A stretch of DNA of 64,000 nucleotides. Source: Magicicada septendecula (taxonomy: Eukaryota; Arthropoda; Insecta; Hemiptera; Cicadidae). The first letter of the stretch is position 1. Each line of letters opens with the position of its first letter. The stretch is taken from NCBI GenBank assembly GCA_034769895.1, contig CM068373.1, positions 25,258,120 through 25,322,119 of the forward strand, written 5' to 3'. A program made the position numbers and the translations under genes. Under the pieces are notes generated by a model. That model was given only the letters and a program-made list of their open reading frames with translations, was not told the DNA's origin and searched no databases. Positions 23,989 through 36,000 of the stretch are shown here, piece after piece.

Positions 23989-24077
23989 CACGCACAGACA
24001 CTCACATACGCGAACACGTTCACCCAAATAATCTTTTTTCTGTTGTGTTTTGACATTTCTTTTGTATTCGCACACAA

Positions 24078-24115
24078 GCCCTGATGATGAAAATAAACAT
24101 TGTCGAAACGTCGAC
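24078..24115 (+). ncRNA. Hammerhead-ribozyme-like motif, F1 copy 2 right arm
   Basis: GCC / CTGATGA / T / hairpin with four of five pairs / GAA / ACGT / C / GAC. The core boxes are intact, but stem I has a mismatch. Confidence 0.45.
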
Positions 24116-24172
24116 GAAAATAAGTTAAAATTTGTGTTATGTTTGACCGATTCTCACTAAACCTTCACTGAA

Positions 24173-25192
24173 AAATTTATTATTAAAAAAAAATTTAATA
24201 AATATATATTTTTTATTTTGTAAATTACAAATGTTTTTATAGTAATCCAGATATAATCAAGAGAGAAAATTAATAAATTCAACATTCAAAAATCAATTAA
24301 ATCAGTTTGAAGTGTTGAAAGCTGATGAACATCAGATATATACAAATAAAAATTATTTACTCGAGTAGGAAAACAGAGAAATATGGTACTACTGTACGAC
24401 TCATGTGTACTCGTCCAGGCATGATAAAAGTTTAATCTATTTTTGTCAATTGGGAAAGTTAATAAAATTTCATTTTTCAAGAGCTGTACACACTGGTATG
24501 GAAAATATGCTCCGAACATAGTTAACAATATTGTACATATGTATAGACTGTAATGTGATACGTAATATTTACTGTGTGTTTTTAATAAAGTTGATACGCA
24601 AAACTTGATAATTTTAATATGGTGGTTAAAACAAGAACATGAACCTGCAATATTGTTTAAATGAACAAGGAACATTGTATCACGCAACAAGAAAAACTCT
24701 ATAGTCATAAATTTGTGCAGAGAATTAATTAATTCATAAATTTTGCCTAGAATCGTAAAAGCATGACATAAACACATAGTGTTCAATTTACTAATTCTTT
24801 GACAATACAGTAAAATATATATTACGACTAATTACATTAGTAAATTTTAAATTAAAATTGTTTTTACAAAAAATTGTCTAAATCGGACAATTTAAATTAC
24901 AATTTTTCAAATACAGTAAATTATTTTGTAGGCAAATGTATGTTTTATTGTCTACTGTAATCTGAGGAAACAAATATGAAACTCAAATAATTTTGTTTCA
25001 GTTAATTTCAGATTTATGGCCAACAAAGGATAGATTTCTTAAAAAGATGTAAGCTTTTGTTTTTTGATGTGCGACTTCTCATTTCTATGTGTTCTGTGTC
25101 TACATGGATCTTAAAAAAGAAAAAAATATGAATGGTCAAGTTTAAATAAAACTCGGATTATATTTTTTAATTTATTATTTTTGATCTACATG
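24173..25192. other. Unassigned A+T-rich DNA
   Basis: Contains the open minus-strand frame noted at 24286-24786 and otherwise nothing recognisable. Confidence 0.45.
24286..24786 (-). CDS. Uncharacterised open frame, 166 codons
   Basis: The longest open frame outside mobile elements in an A+T-rich stretch. It starts MNTMCLCHAFTILGKIYE and ends VHQLSTLQTDLIDF. It is rich in hydrophobic residues, Cys, His and Tyr, but there is no recognisable family, no clear membrane topology and no splice or promoter context. It could be a chance frame, a receptor-gene exon or old transposon sequence. It is listed only because its length is unusual for this composition. Confidence 0.2.
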   Translation of the reverse strand: MNTMCLCHAFTILGKIYELINSLHKFMTIEFFLLRDTMFLVHLNNIAGSCSCFNHHIKIIKFCVSTLLKTHSKYYVSHYSLYICTILLTMFGAYFPYQCVQLLKNEILLTFPIDKNRLNFYHAWTSTHESYSSTIFLCFPTRVNNFYLYISDVHQLSTLQTDLIDF

Positions 25193-25460
25193 CTTAGGAA
25201 TTACATTAGACGCAAAACTTAAATGGAAGGAGCACGTGAAAAAGGGAAAGCAGGAGTTTAATCTAAAGTTCAGGAATATGTATTGTCTCTTGGGAAGACA
25301 ATCCCAGCTGTCAATCCATAATAAATTCGTTGAATTACGCTAACTATCTATAGTTATAGAGTCATCTCTGGCTGTGTATCTGATTGACAAAAGTTTGTCC
25401 AATCATGTGGCTAATATATTCAAAAATCCACGACAATTTATTATTCGACTTTTGTAACTG
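25193..25460 (+). pseudogene. Jockey-type RT C-terminal fragment (second jockey lineage)
   Basis: One frame reads LGITLDAKLKWKEHVKKGKQ and then QEFNLKFRNMYCLLGRQSQL, followed by LSNHVANIFKNPRQFIIRLL. This is the conserved C-terminal block of jockey-clade ORF2 ('YLG..LD..L.W..H......'). One stop splits it (near 25340). It differs from the family at 33804-38873. Confidence 0.8.
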
Positions 25461-26169
25461 ATGTTTGAAATCATCTTTCCTCTCAATAGCGTCTGCTGTG
25501 CTGAGAATTTTCGGTTCTTCGTCCTCAAAGATCAAAGATAAGGTATTTATATTATCAATAATGCATTTTCTTAAATAAGTAGTTGATATATATTAACTAA
25601 AAAAATAAATCAAAATTATTTATTTATTAGTAACAAGTAGAAAACAATTAAAAATAAGTTAAGTTACACGTACATTTTCGCAAAGATTTAATCGTAAAAA
25701 CGCGACGGTAAAGACGGTAATGAAAAGCGATTATAATGGTGAAGTATGTAAACTGTATTTGTATTCATAATAGAAATCAAATGTTGTTGTTAAATCTGGC
25801 ATAATAAAACAATGTTTTTAACTTTACGAAAGTTAAATAAGTCTCCGTCTGTTAACGTTTTTGTTACTACTCAGAAAATTAGGTCAGACAGAAATAAAAT
25901 GAATATTGTAAATACAAACTAGGAGGAATGATAAAAATAAAAGTAACTGTTAAGCACAGATAGAAGATGAAATGACAACCATGAGTAGAAGCATACTCGA
26001 AATTGATGAAATCTCTGTGGATCAACAGTGGTACAAGTGTGTTAAGTTAAGAAATTAGCGCAAGCTTGGAATGGATAGCTCTCCTTAAACGGAAAAAATA
26101 GAAACAACAGAGATGATATACTTCAAAATAGTAGTAAAAGGAAAGAAGTTTTTTGTAAAGAATTTTACA
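25461..26169. other. Unassigned A+T-rich DNA
   Basis: No gene recognised. The last part may be a decayed upstream portion of the next LINE fragment. Confidence 0.45.
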
Positions 26170-26510
26170 ATTTTATTGTAGGGTAGGAAAGAAAAATGTT
26201 ATTGTGAAGTATGTTGGATGTTTGAGAGAACAACTCGATATTGGGTCAGAAGGAATCAAATATTTACACAGAATTGCACTTAAAATGGGCTGTCTAGAAA
26301 ACATTGTCTAGCGGTTTTCACTTACATGCAAGATTGCATTAAAGACTAAAAGATTATAAACTATACTGTGAAGAACGCTTAGAAAAAGTGTTACATTCAA
26401 GACTGGCCAAACGAGTCTGGAAAGATAAGTCTATAGGACACAGGTGTGTGGGTAGATCCACTAAAAGATGGCTGGAGGATCTTTGAAACCTGAACAGGCA
26501 GCACATTGCT
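26170..26510 (+). pseudogene. Decayed LINE C-terminal fragment
   Basis: Broken frames include LAKRVWKDKSIGHRCVGR and STKRWLEDL, resembling the 'G.R.VGRP.KRW.D.L' motif common near LINE C-termini. Several stops. Low sequence quality limits the assignment. Confidence 0.5.
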
Positions 26511-28489
26511 TAAGCCGTAATAATGTAAAGGTGATAACAGTTGAGTTACTATTAAATAATTATATTTGTAGGCAGTTTCTATTTTCTTGATTTTGTATAT
26601 AGCAAATAATATATACGGTGATAATTCAAGACAACACTTGATTCCACTAGATTAAAGTGAGAAATCAAAAATTCGAAAGATTCTGGTATATCTATTGCAA
26701 AATTAGCAAACGTTTATAATTTTCTGTTATAGTGTACTTATTGATCATAGCCTGAAGGCTATCGTACAACAGCCACTATTTTTCGATATTATGACCGCAA
26801 GTGTGCTGTATATAACCTGACGATGGTCTATGACAGAAATCGATCGTTTTCAAGAATGTGAGTAATACAAATTTTATTGCAAAATTGTATGTATGCTACC
26901 TTTAGGCTATGAACTATAAATACACTACAATAGAAAATCGAGATTATAGGTACCATTAGTAAACAATAAGTGTGTGTATATTATAAATACCTCACATTAT
27001 CATTAAAACGTTTATAATTTTGTATAATGTTGTAGTACTCCTGACAATATGTACATGACTCAAAAACAGTAGAGATATTAGTAGAATTACATACTGCCCA
27101 AGAAACTACTATTCTTCCTTAGAATATGTATGTCCTCGAAATATATAAACTCTAAATGGTAACAATTAGTTACAACAGCCATAAGGAAGACATTTAAACT
27201 TTCCTGAATTCAGGCCGGAAAAGTAACACTTTTTTTGTATTTATTATTATACTTCATTTTCATTTATTAACTTAAATGGAAAAATAATAAATAGTATCTA
27301 GCGAAGAATCTTTTCAGAGATATAATTATTTGTAGAAAGAAGAATACTTTAAACCGACAGTCGAAACGTCAAATATATGAAGGCACTATAACGTTTATTG
27401 TTAATTTCTCCTTTTGAGCACGTAAATGAAGAAAAGCCGAGAATCAATGATAGAGGAGAAAATATAGAAAGTAGAAAATACCCATTACGTGTAAATAATA
27501 ATATGTTATTATTATTAAGTCTGAGAGAACTTGTAGCAATGGGCGTAAAATGTTTTGGGGCAGTCTTTCAACAGGACAGATTTGTTTAGTGTTTTAAGAA
27601 AGTCTGTTAACGACTGCAGTGCTGTGAAAAGTAATTCACGTCTTGTATCTTACCATTACAAAAAAAATTGTATTCACTGCTTGTTCACTCTGCACTAACA
27701 AATTTTTTAAAAGATTTGTTCATTCAAAGGTTTTGCACCGACCGCAATGATATAACTGGGTTAGTTTTATGATATGGGAAACTTTTAGCTAAACAAACAT
27801 TGAACACCATAAGGATGGTGACTAAAAATCAATCGAATCACTTTTGAAATCAATCGCTTCAAGCGCTTTTTGCAGAGGACTTTGTCTCTGAACAGATTAT
27901 GTATCTACTGTGTCTAATGTGTCTGGGTGTCAGCATATTCGATTAAATGTTACTCTTTACAAAAATAAACAAAGGTAGATTACGCATGTAAAGAAGTTAT
28001 ATTTAATAGTTGAAGTTCTATAACAAATATAGTGTAACGTGTTTCATCATACCCAGCTGCTCACCAAGTTCACAACCTGATTGAATTAGGACACCGTAAA
28101 CTGAATTCAGACGCTGTTAGCGTCTACAGCACGATAGAACTGAATATCGATTAAACATTTATAAAACTCTCAGCGTTTCGCTGTACACTTAAGTTGTGTT
28201 GATTCATGTCGATTTATAAATTGTGTATATGTTGTCGTACGGCGTAAATAAAAAAATCCATTGAAATGTAACTGACTATAAATATCAGCAAAACTAAATA
28301 CATTCTAATTTCTGCATGAGAAAGTAGAAGAAATCTGTATAATTAATGCATATATTCATTTCATATGGTTAAAAGTTCAAATGTATGTGTAATATAATAG
28401 ATAATGAAGGATGCATGTACACGACCAAACATGCCAGAATTCAAAAACAAAGTAGAGCATTCTAAGTTAACATTAAATTACCGAGAAGC
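26511..28489. other. Unassigned A+T-rich DNA
   Basis: Apart from the ribozyme-like motif at 26812-26850 and its surrounding repeat (about 26740-26880, related to 55190-55290 inverted), nothing was recognised. Confidence 0.5.
26812..26850 (+). ncRNA. Hammerhead-ribozyme-like motif, family F4
   Basis: ATAAC / CTGACGA / T / hairpin GTC-TAT-GAC with a bulged G / GAA / ATCGAT / C / GTTTT. Stem I has four of five pairs, stem III is the self-complementary ATCGAT, and the cleavage triplet is ATC. A relative is on the minus strand at 55228-55265. Confidence 0.55.
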
Positions 28490-28993
28490 AAATTTAATAA
28501 TCACAAGACAAAAATGAACCTATATGTAAGACACTTATGAGACCTGTTGTTTCTGTTGGAGTTGAGACGAAATCATTACGGAAAAAGGAACAAAAAACTT
28601 TGAGACGGTTAGAAAGAACGATTGTACCACTTGTTTATGTCCGGGCCAAGGAAGTTGATGAATAGAGAGTAAGAAATAACCAGGGCATAGATGAGCTACT
28701 GAAAGATGAGGATATCAAAAAGTTTGTAAAACCTCAACGAATACAACGGCTAGGTCGCCTAGAACGTATAGCGTTATCAGCGTATGTCAATAGAATCCTG
28801 AGGACACAGGATTATAAAAGGAGAAAGAGGGGTCGACCTAGGATAAGATGTTTATATGATGCGCTAGAAGGTATCAGAAGAATGTATGTGAGCAGTTAAG
28901 TCGAGATGGCAAATGGATAGGAGACAGTGAGGCAGATTGGTTTCGGAAGACGAGGCTCACGTTGGGCTGTAATGTTAAGAAGAAGAACATGTA
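28490..28993 (+). pseudogene. LINE RT C-terminal fragment
   Basis: Frames include RPVVSVGVETKSLRKKEQKT, LRRLERTIVPLVYV, then RNNQGIDELLKDEDIKKFVK, QRIQRLGRLERI and KRRKRGRPRIR. This is the 'LRRFERKIL...I..EDI..F.K..R..WLGH..R...GRPR' block of a common arthropod LINE. Its 3' end is AAGAAGAAGAAC, a short GAA-type tail, 59 bases from the aminopeptidase stop codon, so it sits in or just past the 3' UTR. Confidence 0.8.
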
Positions 28994-29051
28994 ATTTGTA
29001 ATTAAACACGCATAAATTCAAAGTAAGTTAAGATTTTAAAAATCAAAAATA

Positions 29052-29210
29052 CTATAAATTAAAGTTTCTTGTAGCATCATAGAACCATTTCGTAAGTTTT
29101 CTTTCGTTTTCTGCTAGATATGTAATCCTCTTGTGTACATTAAGCAGCAGACTCTGACGATCCTCCAGTTCCATTTGTTCTGTCGGAATAGTCTCCAAGA
29201 GATTAGAGAG
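29052..29210 (-). CDS. Aminopeptidase terminal exon E with stop codon
   Basis: The acceptor TTTTTTTCAG ends at 29211, after a polypyrimidine run. The exon starts in phase 0 and gives 52 codons plus TAG (29054-29052). The translation begins LSNLLETIPTEQMELEDRQS and ends KLTKWFYDATRNFNL. A helix with N..R.L..W is the usual end of M1 aminopeptidases. No AATAAA is evident on the minus strand between the stop and the LINE remnant ending at 28993, so the polyadenylation site may lie in or beyond that insertion. Confidence 0.85.
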   Translation of the reverse strand, partial: LSNLLETIPTEQMELEDRQSLLLNVHKRITYLAENERKLTKWFYDATRNFNL

Positions 29211-32200
29211 CTGAAAAAAATACATGTAGTGTTTACTTTTCTACATTAGTTAACAAACATAAATAACTTTCCAAATTACGCATAACAGTAATAGTCGTCT
29301 AATCAACTCCATCTCAAGGTTATATGGAAAAATTATCAAAACAAGAACCGAAAGCCAATTTGTTGATGTCGACTACCAGAGTGGGTGTTGTACTGACCTA
29401 TCTAGGTATACATGATATCTTCACATTAAAAGAACTTCTTTAAAAAAGAATGGCAATAAATGTAGAAACCCATTTAGTCATAGTATTTGTAGACACCAAG
29501 AAGGAATATGACAGTGTTGCATTGAATACGCTGTGCCCAATGGTATTAAAAAATAGTTTCGGTGCTGTATATGTTAAAGCTATTAAACCACCAGAGAACA
29601 ACATTACTAGCAGCAGTGGCGGCCCGTGCTTAAGTTGCACGGTTGTACAACCACCAATAATTCTCAAATTGTATTTCAGATTGTAGAATTATGAATAAAA
29701 CCATAACTAATAATAGTGTTTTGAAGCTAAATTATCGTTGTTAATCATTTTCCGATTAAAAGTCCAGTACACGGTGTTGCCGCGGTGCATGCACCAACTG
29801 TGACGCGCTTTGTATATGGCGAAATACAACGGAGCAGTGCTCTGGCTGGCTAGACTCGGTTATCCCTATTACAGCGGTATAGGTTCGCTTGGTGTGATTA
29901 GGAACTGCAAACCCCGCTTGTACGTCACGGCGCCACCAGTCTGTTTTTTGGTAAATAACATGTGTTAAGCCAGTTCGGAATTTGTAAGTTCGTTGTTAGT
30001 GTCAATCCAGTTCATCGCCAAATGTAAATAATAGTACATATAAAGGATTAAGGTGTCATAGTGTAAGATATTTATTATATTTAACTGGTAGGACGCAATG
30101 AATTCTGTCGAAAAACTAAACGAAAACGGCGTTCAGTTTAGGTCCTACTGACGAAAAAATTGAAATTAAGAATCAAATTGGTAATGTATATCTTACCGTC
30201 TGTGACTTACAGAAAATGTATTTTCACGTTAAAATTTACACGTTTCCGGACCTTGTACCATCATCAGAATTTAAAATCGTCTTCTTATCCCATCGTGGGA
30301 TGGCATAGTTGTCGAATATTTCCAAAAATATTAAATCCACAATATAAATAAAACAAAATAAGAATACACTATACAAATAGCGCGCACAACGGTTTCAAGG
30401 TGTACACCGTACGGCGACAGACTGCGCACTGGTTTAAATCTAACTCGTATCATAGCAGATACCGCAAAGCAGTATCATACAGGATGTTTGATTTAAAATG
30501 TAGCTGATCATTCAAAACTGAATCAGCTGATCAGCTGCATTTTAAATCAAACATCCTGTATGTTACTGCTTTGCGGTATCTGCTATGATACGAGTTAGAT
30601 TTGAACCAGTGCGCGGTCTGTCGCCGTACGGTGTACACCTTGAAACCGTTGTGCGCGTTATTTGTATAGTGTATTCTTATTTGGTTTTATTTATATTGTG
30701 GATTTAATATTTTTGGAAATATTCGACATCTATGCCATCGCACGGTGGGATAATAGGACGATTTTAAATTCTGATGATGGGACAAGGTCCCGAAACCTGT
30801 AAATTTTAACGTGAAAATACATTTTGCTGTAAGTCACAGACGGTAAGATATACATTACTAATTTTATTATCAAATACGTGGCTTGGTACTATAATCGGAA
30901 ATATTCCATAAATATGAAATTGAGAGGTAGGCCTACGCCCAGACCTTTCAAATTTTAATCAAAGTGTAACATCAGGTAACAGAATATTTAATCGTAAATT
31001 AGAAAAGATTCATACAATAAATATTCGTGGTTACGTGGGTGTGACACTAAAATTGCATTATTTTGCTTTCCTTGTTCATTGTTTGGAGAGGAGGAGACTT
31101 GGACATTTTCTACTCAGAGAATAAAACAATTTTTTTCCATCCAACCCACTTGCAACACCTACACGTTTTTAACCACCAGCTGCCACTGACTAACAGTATA
31201 ATGATAGGTTCAAGACTATCTATAAACTTCCAGTCGCCAAGAGACTGCGACAAGGCTGTGTTACAGCGCCCACTTTAGTTAAGACATATTTGTGGATGAT
31301 TAGGAGTTCAGGTTTAGAATGGTGGAGTTTCACCTGTCGCAGCACGTGGAGAGCTATCAGTGACTAAATGCTCTTCACTTTCATTTCACGGGTGATCAGG
31401 TACTTACAGCTGACGATGAAGATGACAGGTGTTGTATGCTTAATAAGTTAGATGAAAAATACCAGAAATGAGGCTTAAAAATAAAACCAAGTAGGACTGA
31501 ATATTTTGTCGTCAAAAATACATGCAGAGACATATAGATACATGTCGAGGTAGTAGTTCCATACAAATACCTTGGTGTCATTATTACAAAAGGTAGCACA
31601 CATATAACAGGATTAACTGGGAAACTGGTATCAGGCTGTTGTCTCCTACTCTTACTTTCCACTATATGGAGCATTCAACTGAGACCCAAAATAAAAATAT
31701 ACAAGACAATAATGGAAAGTATTATAACAAATGGATCTTATGTCTGGCAGACTACAGAACATAATAAATGAGACAATTATTGTTAAAACATTAAGATTCT
31801 ACAGGCATTGGTGATAGTTGATATTTGGCCAAAATAATTACTAAATTGGATACTTCCTGAAAGAAGAATTGTTGTGAGGCCGCGAGAGACTTGAATGGAA
31901 GGCACAAGGAATGGAATGGCACGGAAAATTGAAGGACGATGATTGGAAAGACGTATATTTTGAAAGCTAAACTGCAAAAAACGACGTATAACTACATTTA
32001 TAATCATACTTAAACGACCACTATTATCAATATATTAAATTCCAACAATATATTAATGTTTCAAATGTGTCAAAATTCAAGGACTAATAATTAATAACGT
32101 CATTCAACTAAAATGAGTATGTATTTCATCCTAGTGTTGTGTGTATCTGTTAATTCTGCAGAAATAATAATAGTTTTTAATGTTATACTTGCAATTTTGA

Positions 32201-32734
32201 ATACCTTGGCTACATACAGTGTGTCTTATAATGCCAGGAAAGGAGTTGTGCATAAGTTGCATAAGTTCAACCTTGTGTACGGGACCATTAGGCGAAGTCA
32301 GCAAGTAAAGGAACACGTCTAAAATTCTACAAGGTGATGCCTCTTCCCACACTTCTTTATGAGTCTTAGAATTGGACTTTAACGAAAGGCTAGGCCAGTC
32401 GTAACCAAGCGGCTGAAATGAGATTTCCAGGCACTTGGTGGGGTATACTCTCCACGATCGTAGAAGAAACACAGATATACGGCAGGAATTGAATATTATG
32501 AGTATACTAGACAGAATCGCCCAGTATCGGCTGACCTGGTAGGAACATCTTTGCCGAATGGCTGACTGGCGCATCCCCAAACAACTCTGAAACTATGAAC
32601 AGAGGGGACGGAGAAGCGTGGGACGTCCGAGGAAGGGCTGGAGTGACGAGCTCTTATCTGTTCTATTTGGAACCGGAACAAACCATTTTTGATTTAACCT
32701 GTGAAGATGATTATGATGATGATGGTGGTGGTGC

Positions 32735-32765
<31 letters not shown>

Positions 32766-32791
32766 GGTGGTGTTGGTGGTGGTGGTGGTGG

Positions 32792-32864
<73 letters not shown>

Positions 32865-32979
32865 TATTATACTTAATTACGCACTTATTCGAACATCTTT
32901 ATAATACTTATTTGAAGACCCCTCCACTCTGTATTCAGCTATAATATACTCCCAGACTTGTGTTACTATATATACTCTT

Positions 32980-33025
<46 letters not shown>

Positions 33026-36000
33026 GTTGATTACTGCATGTATAATTATTTATAATTTGAATTAATTAATTATTGTATTATCAATATATTGAATTGTAAT
33101 ATTTTATTAATAATTTCTATTTAAGTAAAACAATATATAAAACAGTAATGATGATGTAACACACATATTCTTAAATGTAATTTATTGTTTACTTATAAAT
33201 AAAAGTTTATTATAAGCTGTACAGTGTTATGTACAGTGTTTTGAAAAGCAGAGAGACTTACGCTGATTTCTACAGCAGATTTCTGATCATAGAGACAACA
33301 TTTGTTAGCAGACAGCAAGGACCATATGATTTCGAAAACAAGGCATAATTAATAGGAAAGATAGCTTATATATAAATATCTGCTATGAATAAATGAACAA
33401 AGGTTATATATAAAATAGAAAATTACTCTTAACTAATTTTCAAAAAACAATTAATAATTAATTCATTGTGCGTGACCTCCAAGTTGTATTAATTAATTGA
33501 GATAATATGTAGATAGTGATTATATTGTCGTTCTTCCAACTTCAATCGTTAGGCACGTCGCGTTTTGGGCTCACAGTCCCATCTTCAGGTAAAAATCAAT
33601 CAAGATGAGCTCGTCTGTGCAAAACAATTAACACGCACATAAACACTGAATTTATTGTACACACATGTCGCGCAAGAAAACGATGCGCATCGTCGAGAAC
33701 ATAAAAGTGGTCAAATCTAACGCATCTCGTTCAAAGCTAACGCGCCCTTGGATACTATAATTCACACGAGCTAGCACAGACATGAGGAGTATTACCAATA
33801 TATTGGATAATCGCCCTACGATTCGAAGGATCAACATCTCTTTTTGAGCTCCTCTTCATGGGAAAATCCTGCTTTTTCAGTGCGTTCAGTCTCCGGTTTT
33901 AACCGTGACATCAACAGTGCGTTAGTGCAGTTTACAAGTTTTATTTGTGCAAGTTTACCATCTACTCAAGAAAGTGCAGTGCAGTGTTTCAGTGCAGTGT
34001 TGTGTTTCTTGTGCCGTGCAGTGTTTCGTGTTTGTTCCGCTGCTGCCTGGAGCTTGTTGGTAAGTGATCTGCTTTTGTATTTTGCTTACCGTAGTGCTTG
34101 GTCGTAGTCCGTAGTTCCGTTCCGCCTAAGGCGTAGGCTTCGCCTCGCCGATGGCTGCCCACAACCTATCTTCCGTCGGCCCTTCTCAGGGCCAACCTGC
34201 TTCCGTCGGTCCTTCTCAGGACCTCGCAATTCCTGCTCGCGCTCTGGCGCAACCTCTCCCGGATGGCCCTTCTCAGGACCACCCTACACCTAGTTCGTCG
34301 GGGGAAACTCACGACGCGGACTCGGCCATGGATACCGATGGTGCATGGCAGTCTGTCAGCCGGAAACGGCGTGTCAGTGCCACCTCCACGGAATCCGGTC
34401 GGACTTCGCGTCGAGGCTCAACCGCGGGGCAATCCGCCATGGCCTCCCAACAACAACCTGACCAGCCCCGGCGTATCCCGCCTCTGATTTTCGCCCGGCC
34501 TTCGGATTGGGCCAATTTCATGCGGCGTATACACCGGTGTACTCCCTCTGGCACCTTGACTGCTTCGGCTCAAGGTGACAATTCCATTCGCCTGAACCCC
34601 ACGACCGTGGAGAGCTTCCGTATTGCACAGAAGTTCCTCACGGACGCGGGTATCCCGTTCCATACCTTTGCCTTGCCGGAGGAGAAGGAATTAAAGATTC
34701 AAATTATCGGTATCCCTGCCGATACCAAGCCTGAATTCATCTCTGATGGACTCACCAGTCTGGGCTTTAGAGTCCATAGTGTCACGCCTCTCTTCTCCCC
34801 CGGCAAGAAACTAGCGCGCAATGCGTTCCTGGTGAAAATCCGAAAGGTGGGTGATTACCAGGCCATTTATGGTATCAATTTTATGTTTTATTTGAAAGTT
34901 AGGGTGGAAGCTTTCGAAGCCCAAGCCGGACCGAAGCAGTGTTACAACTGCCAGAGGTACGGCCATTCATCGGCATTTTGCCACCATCCCACCCGCTGTT
35001 TGCGCTGTGGCGATAGCCATCGAAAGGACACTTGTCCTCTCGCTCGTGCTGCCGCCACTTGCGCCAACTGAGGGGAACCGCACCCGGCATCATCAAAGTC
35101 TTGCAAATTCTATGCTGCGGCTTTGAAGAAGCTGTCAAAGTCCTCGCAGCAGCGCGTTCCTGCGCCTACAGCTAGGCCCCAAGCATCAAGGCCTGCCGCC
35201 TCGGCGGCACCTATCCCCGCTGCGGCACCGGCACTTGCGCCTGCCCCAGCTCGTCCGGCGTCTACCGGGGCGCCCAGCTATGCGGCTGCAGCTGCTTCTC
35301 AGCCTGCCGCACAGCCCGCGGCCCAGCAGCCAAAACCTGCTGCGCCGTCCAAGAAAAGGACTAAACCATCTCCCCCCGCTTCCTCGCAGCACACGCCCGC
35401 TGCACCTCAGCCCGCATCTACCCCAGATGTCCGAGATCCAAGGCAGCCGAAACAAAAGGCCCCCGCCCAGAATGGCATCATGTTCCAGCACCCGGCGCCC
35501 AAGCCTCAGGCGGCACCGGCGTCTGCCGCGTCCTCAGACGTGACTTTCGCTGACCGCGTGCGTGCTTGGATCAACGCCTTGATCCCGCAAATTCTTGCTG
35601 CCAAGGATGTCCAGTCCTTACTCGTTATCGTTCTCACCTCCGTGACCTCGCTCATCCCTCTCGATGGCTAGGCCCTTTCGGCTGGTGGCTTGGAACGCAT
35701 GTGGCGTTCTATCTCGCCGTGCCGAATTGGCCGCCTTCGTTACCGAATATGACATAGACGTCATACTCCTTAATGAAACACACCTGACTCCTTCACACTC
35801 GTTCCAGCTTCCAGCGTACACGACGTATCGCACAGACCGGCCTGGCCAGAACCGGCGTGCCGCATCTGGCGGCACAGCCATTCTGGTTCACAGGCGCATC
35901 GCCCACCGCCCCCTACCGCCTCCGGCGACTCGTCACTTGGAGGCGACGGCGGTTGCTCTCTGCATCGGGGATCGGGAGGTTCGACTGGTTTCAGTCTACC

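Larger units (their letters stand above)
23868..24172. mobile_element. Foldback element, family F1, copy 2 (shorter)
   Basis: Starts TAGTGACCGTCAATCAATGA like 7895-8490. Its arms (about 23882-23985 and 24075-24172) are inverted copies, and the centre is a CA-rich stretch with the same 'gaacacgttcacccaaata' block. The long distal arms of copy 1 are deleted. Confidence 0.85.
30175..30865. mobile_element. Large foldback element: palindrome with about 340-bp arms, family F3b
   Basis: The left arm (30175-30510) and right arm (30528-30865) are almost perfect inverted copies around a 17-base spacer. Shared landmarks include GTACACCGTACGGCGACAG against CTGTCGCCGTACGGTGTAC, and the AGCTGATCA centre. 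The terminal CTTACCGTCTG is shared with 17101-17416. Non-coding. It is inside the last intron of the aminopeptidase, 965 bases from the terminal exon, so the gene's pre-mRNA would contain a very long hairpin. Confidence 0.95.

Noticed and set aside
32595-32904. Asp-rich and Met-rich open frames
   Set aside because: Produced by the GAT/GGT tail of a LINE fragment.
33552-33590. Hammerhead-like motif in foldback F5
   Set aside because: CTGAAGA, T and a GGG/CCC hairpin are present on the minus strand, but GAA is AAA and stem I does not pair. Noted only as a possible ancestor.
35069-35071. TGA at a zinc-knuckle Cys position read as selenocysteine
   Set aside because: LINE ORF1 proteins are not known selenoproteins and no SECIS-like hairpin was identified. 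A nonsense mutation is simpler.
35186-35491. Arg/Gly-rich minus-strand frame
   Set aside because: A reflection of the Pro/Ala-rich, G+C-rich tail of ORF1.
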